A DNA stretch of 64,000 nt, from contig JADANN010000289.1 in NCBI GenBank assembly GCA_018806985.1, positions 186,001 to 250,000 of the forward strand, in the 5' to 3' direction. Positions within the stretch are counted from its first letter, which is position 1. Every line of letters starts with the position of its first letter. The position numbers and the translations under genes are program-made. Under the pieces are notes generated by a model. The model did no database searches. It was not told where the DNA came from and saw only the letters and a program-made list of their open reading frames with translations. Positions 1 through 11,360 of this stretch are shown piece after piece. The stretch is from Angiostrongylus vasorum (taxonomy: Eukaryota; Nematoda; Chromadorea; Rhabditida; Metastrongylidae).

Positions 1-790
1 CCATATAAACTATGAAATTTCGTGTTTTACTAAGAAAAATGCGTGCCTCTTGCTATAATTGATAAAGTACCACGGTGATCAAAACCCGAGGAACGCGCTG
101 TGCACTTTATTACATTCGTAGCACCGCAAAGGTGATTTCATGCATAATTGGCCAATGCAATGACTTTTTAGGGCCAAAGATGCCACAGGGTAGTGATTTC
201 TTCACCCTGACAAATCTACAACTGTAAGCACGTTCCCACAATTGCAGTTAGCTGTGTATTTCATACCGAAAAAACTATGGTACTGCAAAAACACAACATT
301 CTGAAGGATTGGGAACTATGAAATACGATAAGAGCTATTTTTTTCTCCGCCAGCAGCTCATTTTTTTTGCCTAGTTCTTGCTAATGAGAAATCAATAATA
401 GGGTATTACAAACGAACCGAATGATCGCACATGGAGAGTGGAGTACGACAACACGAAGGCAAATATCGTTAGTGGCAGCATCCTGTAAAAAAAATTTATG
501 GAGAACATGAAGAGCAGCGCTTGCATTGCTCGTAAAAGCCACCAGATCAAGTACCAGAAACCACAAAGCGGAAAAACCCCCATATTGAGAAATATCACCC
601 TAATAATTAGATAAGTAGAACTTTGGATTGGGACTTTCATTGTGCTGCCTTGTCATATTCGTGCTTTATTAATTAAGTTAATGACGTAAAGAATCCGGAT
701 CGAATCCAAATATGGAACTCCCACACGATTCACATTATGGTTCTTCATCTTCGGCAAAACGATGTTATAGCTGCCAACTGATCACTCTAT
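1..790. other. No gene recognised
   Basis: AT-rich sequence with only short open frames that show no family signature, no convincing exon with matched splice phases, and no clear repeat. It may be intergenic or intronic. Confidence 0.5.
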
Positions 791-895
791 GAGAAAGGAC
801 GATTAGAAAAGTCGCCACTAGGAATCGAACCAGTCCCATGACAATGGCAACTGATTAGTGGTGTTTTCTCATTGAAGCACTATGGCTTACAAAAC
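791..895 (-). repeat. tRNA-related short repeat (SINE-like)
   Basis: On the minus strand there is a B-box-like promoter element, GGTTCGATTCC, at about 830-840, with a loosely A-box-like stretch about 50 bases upstream. The acceptor-stem ends do not pair cleanly, so it is not a working tRNA gene. It resembles the tRNA-derived SINEs elsewhere in the window but is a separate family. Confidence 0.4.
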
Positions 896-1594
896 ATGAA
901 AGACCATTAAAGGTTTACCTGTTTGTAACATTATTCTTTACTTGGTGAGAACCAAACCACTACATTTTGGCTCACTGGTTCAAAATAAAACGAAAGACTG
1001 TCAATTTATACTTTATTATGTTCTAAAAAGTTTCTATATAAGCAGCCATTTAGATTTCTTTCTCTCCCTTCAAGTCTTAGAGGAATTTTGCGTGGACAAA
1101 ATAAGCTCTAGCTTAAAGGCACAATATATTAAAGGAAACCACATATATGCACTAATTAGGCAGAAAAAGCTCTGCATTATAAATGTCGTAGCTTCATGTG
1201 GTCTACTGTAAATTCATACGTTACTAGTTCAGTGAAATATGGAGTGAACACTAGAAATTGGTGGAGTGCTCGACTAGACAAAAAATTTGGGGAGGGAAGG
1301 AAATTTGAAGGTCATTCTCGATTGTGAAACACAGTGTTTATTTTTCGCGAGGGTAAGATTTATGTTTCAAGACAACCTTGACGCTATACACGATCTGATA
1401 AGTGTTCAAACAATGGTTACTCTGGAAACTCGTCCTCGTCGAACTTTCTCTAATTTTCCAGTCAATTCATCTGTACCACGGGAATCCAAAGAAAATTGCA
1501 ACTGCAACAACATCACTTCTGCTCTAAGTGAAGCAAAAGATCGCCCTGCTACTCAACGTTTTTTTCATATGTGTTTTCCTCGTTTTGTTTCTGG

Positions 1595-1635
1595 AGCCTT
1601 GCAAATATCTCAGGATCATTGTGATTAACTGCACA
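1595..1635 (+). repeat. SINE-C tail fragment
   Basis: The segment reading TTGCAAATATCTCAGGATCA closely matches the 3' part of the SINE-C copies near 19490, 35098, 35405 and 41380. Only this tail is recognisable. Confidence 0.45.
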
Positions 1636-1705
1636 GTTAGGTGAACTTTCTACATCGATACTATCCTACTCCAAATTTGATTTAACTTCAGTATGAATGA
1701 ACATG

Positions 1706-1928
1706 TACCATTTCATTGATAAGCTAACACGATGCTGTTACCAAAAAATTTATTCGGCTAACATTCCCACGTCTTTGTTTTTTCTTAGAGCCGATGGTCC
1801 GAGAAGAAGAACGATTATGGACCATCGACTCAAAGTCACCGGCTCTGAGGAACACGAAGACGTCGAAATGTTAGCCGAATAAATATTTGATAACAACCTC
1901 GTGTTAGCTCACCAATGAAGTGAAATGC
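1706..1928. mobile_element. Penelope-like terminal repeat pair, family 3 (inverted)
   Basis: An imperfect inverted repeat: the left arm at about 1708-1764 (CATTTCATTGATAAGCTAAC...) returns as its reverse complement at about 1867-1927. Between the arms lies a hammerhead-like motif (1841-1876) and a degenerate second one facing it. The same arm sequence, containing GTTAGCTTAACAATCC-like words, recurs near 2216, 11500, 19930, 26790, 27170, 27400, 56290 and 57510. I assign it to Penelope-like elements because of the motif shared with the GIY-YIG-bearing copies; no coding part is seen here. Confidence 0.55.
1841..1876 (+). ncRNA. Hammerhead-ribozyme-like motif, family 3
   Basis: Stem I strands GGCT and AGCC enclose CTGAGGA, a four-pair stem II whose consensus is GACG/CGTC with an AAGA loop (one mismatch in this copy, CACG), then GAAA and TGTT. 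The CTGANGA and GAAA core words of type I hammerheads are intact. One extra A sits between the first core word and stem II, as in all copies here. Confidence 0.4.
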
Positions 1929-2139
1929 AGTGATCATTCATGTCATTGTTAAAGGAAAGTCGGTTTACAATAGAATTACTTGGAAACCTGGCCTGTTTAT
2001 CTAATACCGACTGCTGCAGGAAGGATTCCCCGTAAAAAATAAACTACTATCAAGATAAATTCATTATTAGTAACAACTCTTGTATAAAAACAGCATCGCT
2101 GGGTGAGGATGCCGCATTCGATCTAGATTCTCAACTGAA

Positions 2140-2296
2140 GAAGATCTGACTTGATATGACGACGAAGACACTACATCGAGACATCGAGAGATGTTCACCA
2201 TCCACACGGATCACTGGTTCTGAGGAAAACGAGAAGGCGTCAAAAAGGTTAGCCGTATTACTGTTTGGTAACAACCTCGTGTTAGCATATTATTGA
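2140..2296 (+). mobile_element. Penelope-like terminal repeat fragment, family 3
   Basis: Half of a family 3 terminal repeat. It has a decayed hammerhead-like motif at about 2216-2254 (TTCTGAGGA, then GTTAGCCG) followed by the arm sequence ending in AACAACCTCGTGTTAGC. It lies just downstream of the globin gene's 3' end, in the opposite orientation. Confidence 0.45.
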
Positions 2297-2402
2297 AATA
2301 AGGTAAATTTTTGTGCGTTAATTTTATTCCTTTTTTTACTCATTATGAGATAAAATAAAGCCATAATGCTCTTACGGATACCAGTGAGATATGTTCTTCA
2401 TT

Positions 2403-2408
2403 TTTATT
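2403..2408 (-). terminator. Polyadenylation signal of the globin gene
   Basis: AATAAA on the minus strand about 80 bases past the globin stop codon at 2487. Confidence 0.5.
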
Positions 2409-2486
2409 GGAACATGGTGTTTAACAAAAGCAAAAGATGTCGTGAAAGTTCATGATATCTGATATGTCGACTGAATAATGACGATT

Positions 2487-5400
2487 TTAGTAGAAGGGTC
2501 CTCCAGAAGTGATGTGTTGCTTGTCAGAGCCATCAGGTCGTCGTGGACTTCGACATTTATAATTCTGGAGCCTTCGTTTGTTGTTCTCGTCGTCGAAACC
2601 TCGGCGCATAAGCATGATGATGGTAGATATCTGGAAAGAAAACTGTGAACGCCTTTTTTTTCTCCGTTGTTTTTCATAATTTATTTGAACACGCATAATT
2701 ATAGTCTATGCAAACATTGAAAAACATCATTTTCAATTATACAACTGCTAATCGCTGCAGCTTGGTGTAAGAAAGTAGACAACGGAAACCCTAACACCCG
2801 GTATTGGCTCACATTTTCTCAAGCCTAAAGGTCCGAATTGATTGACCAGCTGCCCGAAATTCCTATGGTCGCTGCGCTTATTACTGCTAGATCTTTAAAA
2901 GAACAAGTCTTCTTCAGCAGTATAAGGCGTTTCAGCGGACCTCGCATCGTCACCTTAACCAATGCAGCTACGTTGTGACTCCATGAGTTGTGTCGTGAGA
3001 GCAGGTATGCTTACGGGCAGCCCTTTGAGCTCTTCTTTGGCTGTTCATTCGCTAGGCGAGACACCAAACCGCCGTTCATGTCTTTCCCAACTTCTCAATC
3101 ATAAGTTTCCCGCCTAATTGGTATACACTGAGCAATTCACGTAAACCAAGCACAATCATGTAAGCACAAAAAATTGGACTGAGTGTATCAAGCATAAAAT
3201 ATAAGTTAGAGAGTGGAATAAGCAAGAAAAATCGTTACCCTAATTTGACTACGCTTCAATTACAGTACAGAATATTTTTTCGTCCTTATTCAACAAACCA
3301 TCCACCAAACTTGGAAACGTCAAATAACCTTGCTACTCAGCAAATTAAAATTACCCAAGACAGGTCCGTGTAATATAAGTGCTAGCAAAAATAGCAAAAA
3401 CTGATACAAAAACTCTGCACACCAACCAGTGTTCGCCAAGCACGCAACGTTAGTCGCTGCCGATTTCCTTCCCATTCAACGGCGGCTTGGGTCATGCACT
3501 CAGCAAATGTTTCCCAGTACGCTGGATCAAATCCACGTCCCTGCATTGCTGCGTGACGTCGTCCCAGACTCTGAACTCATTTTTACATGTATATATATAT
3601 ATATATTTATATATTCATGTGATAGACAAGTATAATCTTCATATGTTATTAATGAGCAAAAGTAGGTGCTGTGAGACCAAAAGCAGCACATACTAATGGA
3701 GACATGCTGCGGCTAAGATGAAAAGAAATCACAAACACTCCAAAATTTGTGTTAAACAGACATCAGCACAGGGCCTTAACTAATCCATCTACTTAGGATT
3801 ATGCTCACCGTTCTGTATAAGTCACAGAGTATAAGCATTTTTTAAAGGCTTTCGTTTATTGCTCTTATAATCTCATACTCGCCGATGCGTAAAATCTTCA
3901 GACAAATTAGCATTCATCGTCATTTTTCTGGACTGTTGAATAAAGCCACCAACGGAAAATGGAACGACAAATGTTTAAGTTTATACGGCGAATATAACTT
4001 TTTTGATCAACTGAATTACACAACGACGAAAGAAATGTGATTTCCGACGATTATTCGGACGCAGCAGTTAGAAGAGCTCTAAAAAACACACGTGGTCGTT
4101 GTAGCGATCCCGCACCTAAGGCTGGCTTAGGCCAAGTGAAGCGTTCCACTCCTCTGTGATCGGCATTTCAAGCCATAATATATGCCATATAGGCGTTCAA
4201 TTACCACTCCTCTACAATGCTATTTGGAATCATATATGTGGCACATCCCTATGAACTTAATCAATGCTTAACGTTTTATCTTATCCAACTTTTTTCGGTG
4301 TTTTTTTACCACCAGGTTCCATAAGTGTCTCCCATATGTTACGTCCAGACCATCTCAACGCCTTCACACACACAGCTCACCTCAAAATGGGCTTCCAATT
4401 TGTCGGTGTACTCAATGCTTTTGATAACGAAATCAAACGTTTTTGTGAATACTACAGCATGTTGCCGAAACCGTGGATCATACTTTAGCCTGCCTTGAGG
4501 TATTTTTTCCATGCCAAATATTGCTTTTATATCAGGTTGCGTTGTAAGAACCATTAGAAATATCTTCGAACCGATATGTTCCGTACCGGTCTAGAATGGT
4601 AAGATTGCATAAGTTGAAGAATTAAGTTTAAACAAACAGTGTTTGATGTACGTCGCAGATGTATAAAAATAATTGATAATGTGATTAACATCAGTCAGCG
4701 TACTTTTTCTTGTTTTTCGCCAACTTTGTTCAAGCAGTCTTCGATCTCGTTTACAAAGGAAATGTCTCTTCTTTTGCGAAGACGATAACTCACTACCGGC
4801 TTCTGTTCTGAAAATGATGGTGAAGAAATAAATTATAAGACTCGTTTAAAGAAAAATTCTACGCGTTCAAATTTTTTTAAAAATCTGATTAACTAACATT
4901 TACAGCGCCGGCCATAATTCTGGTGTATAACTTTTCACTAGGAAATATTCTCCTGTTAACTGAACAATGGAGCCGGCAGTCATCTAGTCACAAAGGTTTT
5001 GGAGAAACGAAAATGAATATCGGAAACTAAACGCTAAGATTCAAATGAGAATCTATCGATACGAACAGAGTAGCTCATCATCGGATAGCAAAGATTGTAT
5101 TTTCTGAATTACATCTGAAACGACATTCTGGTCTATAACTAGCTTTCAACCATGACAACAAAAAAAGGAAAGGCGAGGAAAAAACTTACACTGATGAGGA
5201 AATTTGATGGCTATGACTGGTATCATTGCTATCGTTGTTGTCACTAATAGTTAGCTTTGACATCTTCTCTTCATTTCCAGAATGTTCGTCTACGTGTAAC
5301 TTAGACGCCTGGGATGCTGAAAATAAAATAGATTTTCTCCACCAGTGATTGTCTCTCACTTCTAAAAACTATCTTATAAATGCTATATGCTTTTCTCCTG

Positions 5401-5656
5401 TTATTAAAAGTTAAGCACAAACTATCAAAAAAAAATATATATATATATAAAGAAATCCAAACTATTATGGTGGAAACATTTTAGAGGATTCAATGAAGGG
5501 TATATTGGAAAATGTGGCAATGAGGGAGTATCTCCTGATTAGGAAGCATCTTTTAGAAATCTCTTGGGAAACACCTTTCTTTCGGCTTCTCGATTTTTCC
5601 ACCTCATATCGTTTCTCGACGAGCGGCGGTTCATTTTTGCTGCTCTCTGCTCCCAT
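2487..5656 (-). CDS. Globin, neuroglobin-like, N-myristoylation-type (six exons)
   Basis: Haem-binding globin of the expanded nematode family; such proteins are mostly proposed to sense or buffer O2 or redox state rather than transport O2. Exons: 5656-5575, 5316-5190, 4807-4704, 4590-4381, 3570-3427, 2630-2487, about 269 aa. The start MGAESSK is a plausible N-myristoylation site, suggesting membrane attachment. About 90 polar residues follow before the globin fold. Helix A carries LLEQSWRK. Residues near 115 read GSKIF, then QPDIKAIF. The distal histidine is in RQHAVVF (about residue 148) and the proximal one in LGRRH (about 180). YWETFAECM and AWRTL...MRRGFDDE match the neuroglobin G-H region. 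All junctions agree in phase except exon 3/4, where a run of five A before the donor leaves one base too many. The polar tail after the H helix is about 30 aa. The fold assignment is firm; the specific orthologue is not. Confidence 0.88.
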
Positions 5657-5667
5657 TTTTTGAGGAC

Positions 5668-5690
5668 CTAAATACGTTATAAAAAAGTTC
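5668..5690 (-). promoter_or_regulatory. Candidate spliced-leader acceptor of the globin gene
   Basis: On the minus strand a T-rich run ends in ATTTAG only 11 bases before the start codon at 5656. No upstream in-frame exon is visible, so this fits a nematode trans-splice acceptor. That use is inferred. Confidence 0.4.
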
Positions 5691-6629
5691 TATTGAAGAG
5701 GAATGTGAGGAAATCCAGCAGCTCTCTGTGAATACAAAACGTAGTGGTCCGTGTGAACTGTGGACTAAAAAACACTGACAAAGAAATAGCTGCCATTCAA
5801 AGGAAAAACGGCTTAGACAAATCGGACATCATTTAAAAAATCGTAAAACATGTGTGAAATCGGGAGAAAAAAGGATCTCCTCCTGAGAGTTATTGCACGT
5901 TGAATACTATTTTGAATGAACTGAATACCAACTAACTAGTGATTGGCTTCTTGTGAATGACGTCTAACTCAAATTATGCTCAGAGTGATGATCACAGACG
6001 AGACAAAAATTGAGATCCATTGTATGTGAATAGTACCTTCGCATAATTCTATGATGCAAAAGTTCCAGTGTCGTCAAAAAGTATTTTCTAGTATTTGTAA
6101 GCTCTAAGAAGTAAGAAAAAGTCGACCTCACGAATGTTTAGATTGGAAACAAAGAATAAAAAAAAGAGATGGTGGAGATGGGAAAATTGAGAGATGGAGT
6201 GACTGGATGATGCGGCTAGTCGTGTGCAGCATTGATGCATTCATTCACTGAGCTCTTTTGACCAACCCGAAGCGCTCTCTGCCCACACACCACCACTCCC
6301 GCCGCCTATTCATTTACAATAATAACATCACGCAAATGTCAGCCATTACGTGATGATATTCTTGTTGCTTTGTTCGAGAAAATATGCCTATCATGTGTAA
6401 TTGTGTTGAACCCGAAACCACATTTCTACTGAAGTTCACCTCTAATTGCTAGGACTACATGTCCTCATCCACAGCATATATCACTTTTAAAGAAAATGTC
6501 CCTTCTGCTAACTTGCTTTCATTTTCATATCATGTCAACATTTTTCGTTCTCTATTAAATTGTGCTCTGCAATATGAGGGCTATTTAACCTTAAAAGAGT
6601 GAATAAAAATGTAAATAGAGGCAACTTTG

Positions 6630-7010
6630 CGCGGTTTCACATCTGGACATGAAATAAAGTTACAAAAAGAAGCTTTCAATGCCAGTTTTGTTTGTAATTA
6701 TAAAGAGGTGTTAAAGAACGTAGAATGAAAGCGATGGTTTCAGGCTCGGTGATGGCGTTAGGAGTCACGAAAATGAGAAATGTCGGACATAAGCTATCGT
6801 CATCCACGATTCCCCGTATGAAGACTTTAATTAAAGCAAATGCAGACAATGGCAGCACAGCTTCTCAAAAAACCAGGCATAGGTATTTAAAACGTCTCGA
6901 GGTGACTCAAGTGAACTTAGCAGTAAAAAAACTCCATTTTAAGCCCATTTTAATTGAAAGGATAGCATTGAGAACGTCGTTACGACATTTGTTCTTTGTT
7001 TCTTGATGAA
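6630..7010 (+). pseudogene. Decayed mariner-family transposase fragment
   Basis: Translating across frames gives an order of mariner-like words: KRWFQ at about 6730, LKRL at about 6885, then RRYDICSLFLDE at about 6976-7011. The last resembles the conserved transposase segment with DIC and a leucine pair that precedes the catalytic domain. Stops and frameshifts are frequent and no terminal repeats are seen. It is older than the copy at 39032-40285. The antisense frame at 6858-6676 looks coding but is better explained as a shadow of this relic. Confidence 0.4.
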
Positions 7011-7649
7011 ATAAAAACGATCTATTTTTTTAATCACAAAAGTCACACGATTAAATTCAGTTCCTCTACGTCGACGCACGACGTTCCAAAAGGGAGGCCA
7101 TGTGGAACACTGGAAGATTTCGATAAGCTCGGTTCTCGTCAGAAATCCCATTTTTTCAGTCTTCGGAAGATTGATTGATTCACTTTATTACACTAAAGGC
7201 TGTAATACTTATGGTAGAAGACTCATGGTAGAAGGAAACTGTTACAATAAAATCGACAAAAGCCATGCAGACCTCCAGCACTTGCCGAAGGCAAATTCAA
7301 TTAACGGACAATGTCCTTGCACAATGCGCTTAACCAGAACAGTAGGAGTTTAAAAAAATAATACAGAGCTCTACGTTATTCAATAAACTTCACCGACCAC
7401 TCTCGATAAATTTGATACTGCTTCAAGCCCATTTGCAATCAAATCCTCCAATGCATGGTCTTTTGCCAATAAACAGCTGCTGAAATTATTCTCGAAAGAA
7501 TGGAGATCTTCAGAAGTTTGAATATCTTTCGTGATGGATTAGATAAAACTTTTGCGTCATTTTCAAGAGCGCTTATCATGTACATATTTTCGCTTCGATT
7601 ATGTTCTACATAGAGCCACGATATGTGTGCTTGAAACAAAGCCTGAAGA

Positions 7650-7925
7650 TGGCTGACGTTTCGGCGATTTCGTCTTCCTTAGAGCCGTGATGTTACGAGG
7701 TGGGACTCGTGTCCCTGATCTGATCTTCTTTAGCTGATGCGAGGTTGGTATAGGTTTTCGTCGAGTCCCACTCGTAACATCACGGCTCTGAAGGCGAAAT
7801 CGCCGAAACGTCAGCCATCGACCAACAACACCAACAACAACGACAACGACAACGAAGACCTACACCAACCTCGCACCAGCCAAAGAAGATCAGTTTATAA
7901 GATCATATAAATAAATATATCAACT
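7650..7925. mobile_element. Penelope-like terminal repeat pair, family 1 (inverted)
   Basis: Two family 1 terminal segments face each other. The minus-strand motif at 7651-7686 and the plus-strand motif at 7784-7816 are joined by mirrored GTGGGACTCG and CGAGTCCCAC sequence. The right half continues into the CAACAA/CGACAA-rich tract, TCAGTTTATAAGATCATATA, and ends ATATCAACTATC near 7925, as in the 33609 end of the GIY-YIG copy. The right motif has lost three bases of its core. Confidence 0.6.
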
Positions 7926-8189
7926 ATCTATGCCGAGGTTTATAGAAAGTCGGTCTTTTGAGTTACAAAGCCTGAAGAACTCGTAAGATTTCTCAAATAC
8001 ATGGCTCAGTATATCAGAAGAAATGAAAAAAAATCAACTACTAAAGACCACGGAGAATGAAACAATTTGTCAAGTTACAACGACAATTCGAACTTTGCTT
8101 CAGTAAGAAAAAATCCAGAGAAAATTTACTGTGTGTTGAGGCAAAGCGTGTAAAAACCACATTATTTGTCATTGGTGCATGTCATTGGG

Positions 8190-9180
8190 CATTAAAAATG
8201 AGTTAAAATCAACCAAACGTGATGCTGATGAAGGTGATGGCATTAGGTTCTCCTGAAATTAGTGTCGGATACCAACCCCTATTTCCATGGTGGCATATCT
8301 CAAATCAGAATAAACTTTGTAAATCGAAATGGAACCCGTAGAAATGCAGGCATTTTTGCCAACCGAAACAAGTTTATTTATGTCGTTTGCGCAAAATTGT
8401 GGACTTCTGCAGACGATGGATTTGTTGAAGGCAGCCCCGACGTCGGGTTGATTTCTGGAACACTTCTCGCATAGGAATTTGACGAGACCCCCTAGAGAAG
8501 TGGTATTTGATAAATAAGAATCTTGCAAGTATAGAGAATGAGGCAGAGTTTCGAATCCCAACCTGTTCAACTCTTTGCACCCTCGTTGCAGGAAGGAACC
8601 GTTTAAGTTCCTAGGGAATATGGTCGACCTTTTAGACTTAAATCTCCATAATAATCACTTTTCCTGGGTGAAAAAATGGTTTAGGTGGGTAAATCAGCAG
8701 CAAAGCACAAAACAGTCAGCGTTGCCTTCTTTTGGTGCAATTTGGCTTTGGAAAGTGTCTTGCTATGCAGAAAAAAGTGTCAATGATACCGCAAAACGAC
8801 TATTGCTTTTATTGTCACGTAATCCTTGCGGCATCCATTTATTGAGCTTCTTCGACTTTATAATGTCCATGAGATGTTCTAAAACAGTTGAGATGCCTAC
8901 ACATGATTCTTCTGCAAGTTTCCGTACAATCATGAGGCTATTTGCTTACAGAAAAGCCTTCATCGTCTTCATTAAAAGAAAAATAGCTTCAATCTTCGCC
9001 AGTTCCAGTGTGAAATTCACCGAGAGGAAATCTTTGAAGCCTATGTCGTACTGCACACTGTTAAGTACTTTCTCGGTTTAGATTGTACTTTCTCGGTTTA
9101 GATTAGTAGAAGAAGATTTGTCAAAATCGTTGTCTTCACACCTAAAATTCCAACCTTTAGAAATTTCAAAACAACTATTT
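8190..9180 (-). pseudogene. Decayed mariner transposase (second copy)
   Basis: On the minus strand the frames give, in transposase order: VRKLAEES and TVLEHL (about 8920), KLNKWMPQGL (about 8850), SKAKLHQKKATLTV (about 8740), FFHPGKS, LNRLGFETLPHS (about 8560) and INKLVS (about 8370). These are the helix-turn-helix, linker and C-terminal landmarks of mariners of the Hsmar1/bandit type. Several frameshifts and stops break it, and no terminal repeats could be placed. The 168-aa open frame on the plus strand at 8575-9081 is antisense to it and not a gene. Confidence 0.72.
9065..9104 (+). repeat. Perfect 20-bp tandem duplication
   Basis: GTACTTTCTCGGTTTAGATT occurs twice in direct succession, inside the 5' part of the decayed mariner. 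It looks like a local slippage or repair duplication. Confidence 0.8.
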
Positions 9181-9299
9181 GTATCGCAGGTCAATGACAA
9201 CTGCTAAAGATACATAAAAATGAGCTCCGCAGTGATGTACAATATATATAATTCGAAAGGAAAATGTTGCTTGAACCTATACCAAAAGAATAAAACTGC

Positions 9300-9682
9300 A
9301 AATGCTATTCCCAGGATCGACTTTCTATTAACCTCGGCATTGGAGTATGAATGCGTCGTTTTCTTGTTCAGCAATGGCGAGGTTGTTAAACAGCATACAT
9401 TCACTTCCATAGAAAAACACAATACAATTTAAAAAAAAGCGGTGATTTTTTTCTAGAAGCTGTTGACCATGTAGTTACCATAGAGTTTTTCGTCTTGTTG
9501 TAAGTGTTATTGAAGCGTTTGGCCTAGTAAATTGTATGTCAGTATACCCTTCCAGGCTCTGAAGAAGGCGTTACTGCCGAAACGTCAGCTACTGTTGTAT
9601 TGTATTGTGTTTTTCTATGGAAGTAAATGTATGCTGTTTAACAACCTCGCGATTGCTGAACAAGAAAACGATGCAAATGCTA
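9300..9682. mobile_element. Penelope-like terminal repeat pair, family 2 (inverted)
   Basis: The segment at 9356-9427 returns almost perfectly as its reverse complement at 9599-9670 (about 72-bp arms). The left arm is preceded by GATCGACTTTCTATTAACCT, the outer end common to family 2 copies at 41030, 47200, 53765 and 60830. Between the arms lies a hammerhead-like motif at 9555-9590. The high arm identity suggests a fairly recent insertion. No coding sequence lies inside, so it is a short terminal-only copy. Confidence 0.6.
9555..9590 (+). ncRNA. Hammerhead-ribozyme-like motif, family 2
   Basis: GGCT, CTGAAGA, an extra A, stem II GGCG/TGCC (one G-U pair) with TTAC loop, GAAA, CGTC, AGCT. The predicted cleavage would follow the C of CGTC. 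Confidence 0.42.
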
Positions 9683-10135
9683 TAATATTTTTTTGAACTG
9701 GCTAATAGATAGGGACAAAGACAATGTTATAATCAGCAGTGGGACCGGAGAGGTCCGTGAAGAGGTTTTGAGCTCCGAATAACTTAGTCTCTTTACGATC
9801 TCATCGTCAAGCGCTTAACGTAACAGTGACATGATTTATCGTCAAAGCAATGCGAACGCTGAGCGATAAAGTGTTGGTATAGCACAATCAATGAGAAAAC
9901 GCCCGAGAATTAATGAAAGCAAAAGTACTTCAAGAAAGACGACTTTTTATTCCACAATGTTGCTGCGCATTATTACCTGTCAGCATTTTTCCCCTTCGGC
10001 GCTGTACATTGTATGGGCGACAGACTCATCTTGATGTGTACATTTGCGTTTTCTCCAGATAAAAGTGGTTGATTAAGCCTTTCCATTCTTTACAATTCAG
10101 AAGAAAAGACAACATGAAACAATCGAACAGAAACT

Positions 10136-10395
10136 ATGGGTGAAAAAAAGCGCGTCTCGTTATGGAAACCCATCGTTGTATATGTATATATGTTCATCTA
10201 CATGTCCTCACTTTTATTCACTGTCTATTCTTTTTCATGTCAGAGTGCGAAGGGAGATACCACCACAAAGACAATGAAATATGGAGAAAACTTGGAACCT
10301 CAGGTGGGTTTCGAACCCGTGATTACCCTTGCCGTGAGCTCATGTATTGTCCAAGAAACCAATCAAGGCCCGTGGTTTTCAGCCACTTTATCGGT
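10136..10395 (-). repeat. SINE-B copy (tRNA-related), minus orientation
   Basis: On the minus strand it begins with a tRNA-like head whose B box is GGGTTCGAAACCC (about 10305-10318), preceded by GTAATCACG. It then runs through a body to a tail rich in AGACGCGCTTTTT. The same body lies in inverted orientation at 10530-10800. The open frame across it (10136-10486) is the repeat read through, not a protein gene. Confidence 0.55.
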
Positions 10396-10529
10396 GTTAT
10401 CAGCAATTAACGGGAATGATCAGCATAGGGAAAAAAAATTAGATGGGTTCAATCCCAATTTGTGCTCCACAGATCACTACCGTTGATGTGTGACTGCTGA
10501 AAGCACCGATGAGAAAAAACTGGAGCAGA

Positions 10530-10800
10530 GAAGGCAAAAACTAGGGGCCTCTGTTGGTGAGTTGGATAGCTGGTGAGCTGTCGATATTGGTAATCACGGG
10601 CTCGAAGGCCAACTGAGGGTCCGAGTTCTGCTCATTTTTCAGCATCCTTGTCATGAAAAAAGTAGTGAATAAAAGTAAGGAGCTATAGTTGAACACATAT
10701 ACAAACAGCATTTGACGGTCAATAACAAAAAACAAAGAAATACGAGGAAATTTATATACAGTCATGGCAAGTGTACACAACAAGACGCGCTTTTTTTGAC
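10530..10800 (+). repeat. SINE-B copy (tRNA-related), plus orientation
   Basis: Inverted partner of the copy at 10136-10395. It has a tRNA-like head with TTGGTGAGTTGGATAGC and GGGCTCGAAGGC boxes at about 10551-10613, then the same body and the AAGACGCGCTTTTTTT end. A third, short copy lies in minus orientation near 50840-50935. Confidence 0.55.
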
Positions 10801-11184
10801 GCACATTTTCTGCAGTAGCTCTATATAATCTAGGCCGACTCAAAAATAGTTCCTGTTTTTCAGATTCTAAGTTCTCTGCTGTTTTATAGACACGAAAAGT
10901 GATAAAAAGTAATACGTTTTCCACCAACATAAAAAACTCTGAAGGTGAGATCTATGGTCAAATTTTGCACCTCACTTCGCATACCACAGAAGCTGCCCTC
11001 AGTTGTACAATATTTCAAAAATCGATTTTGCCTTAATCCCGGCATGACTAAACAACATACGTTTTTCATTCGTAAATTAACCGAGCTTGATAAAAGCGCT
11101 ATATTCGGCTTACATTTCGACGCACTCGCTTTCTTCAGAGTGGTATTGGCAAAAGTCGATTGCCCACAGTCGTTCCTTCTTTAG

Positions 11185-11360
11185 ATGTGGGTCTTGGTGA
11201 TCGCACCGAATCGAATCTACTGGAGCACTGTTCGGATGATTCAACCTTACTCGAAAGTATTGTTTTGAATACAACATGGATTGTCGGAGAAAAGCAAACG
11301 GTTATCGACGGAAAATCAGTATCAACAACTGTTCTGTATAAGAGAGCACTGCCAAGTGAG
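11185..11360 (+). CDS. Candidate internal exon of an unidentified gene
   Basis: An open stretch of 58 codons bounded by a good acceptor (CGTTCCTTCTTTAG) and a donor (GAG then GTTAGT); it enters with one base carried and leaves in phase 0. The protein contains GLGDRTESNLLEHCSDDST and WIVGEKQTVIDGK, with ordinary codon use and no low complexity. I could not recognise the family or find partner exons with matching phase nearby. It could be a lone exon of a long-intron gene or a relic of one. Confidence 0.4.

Noticed and set aside
2517..2620. Hammerhead-like words near the globin 3' end (TCAGAGCC, CGTCGAAACC)
   Set aside because: They fall inside the last globin coding exon and do not form the motif in order.
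6676..6858. Protein-like minus-strand frame
   Set aside because: Overlaps, antisense, the mariner-like relic at 6630-7010, and has no splice partners.
8575..9081. 168-codon open frame on the plus strand, the second longest in the window
   Set aside because: The opposite strand reads as a mariner transposase in the right order of motifs, so this frame is an antisense shadow.
10136..10486. 116-codon frame with an apparent membrane segment
   Set aside because: It is one copy of an inverted SINE-B pair; the same protein-like string appears antisense at 10541-10930.
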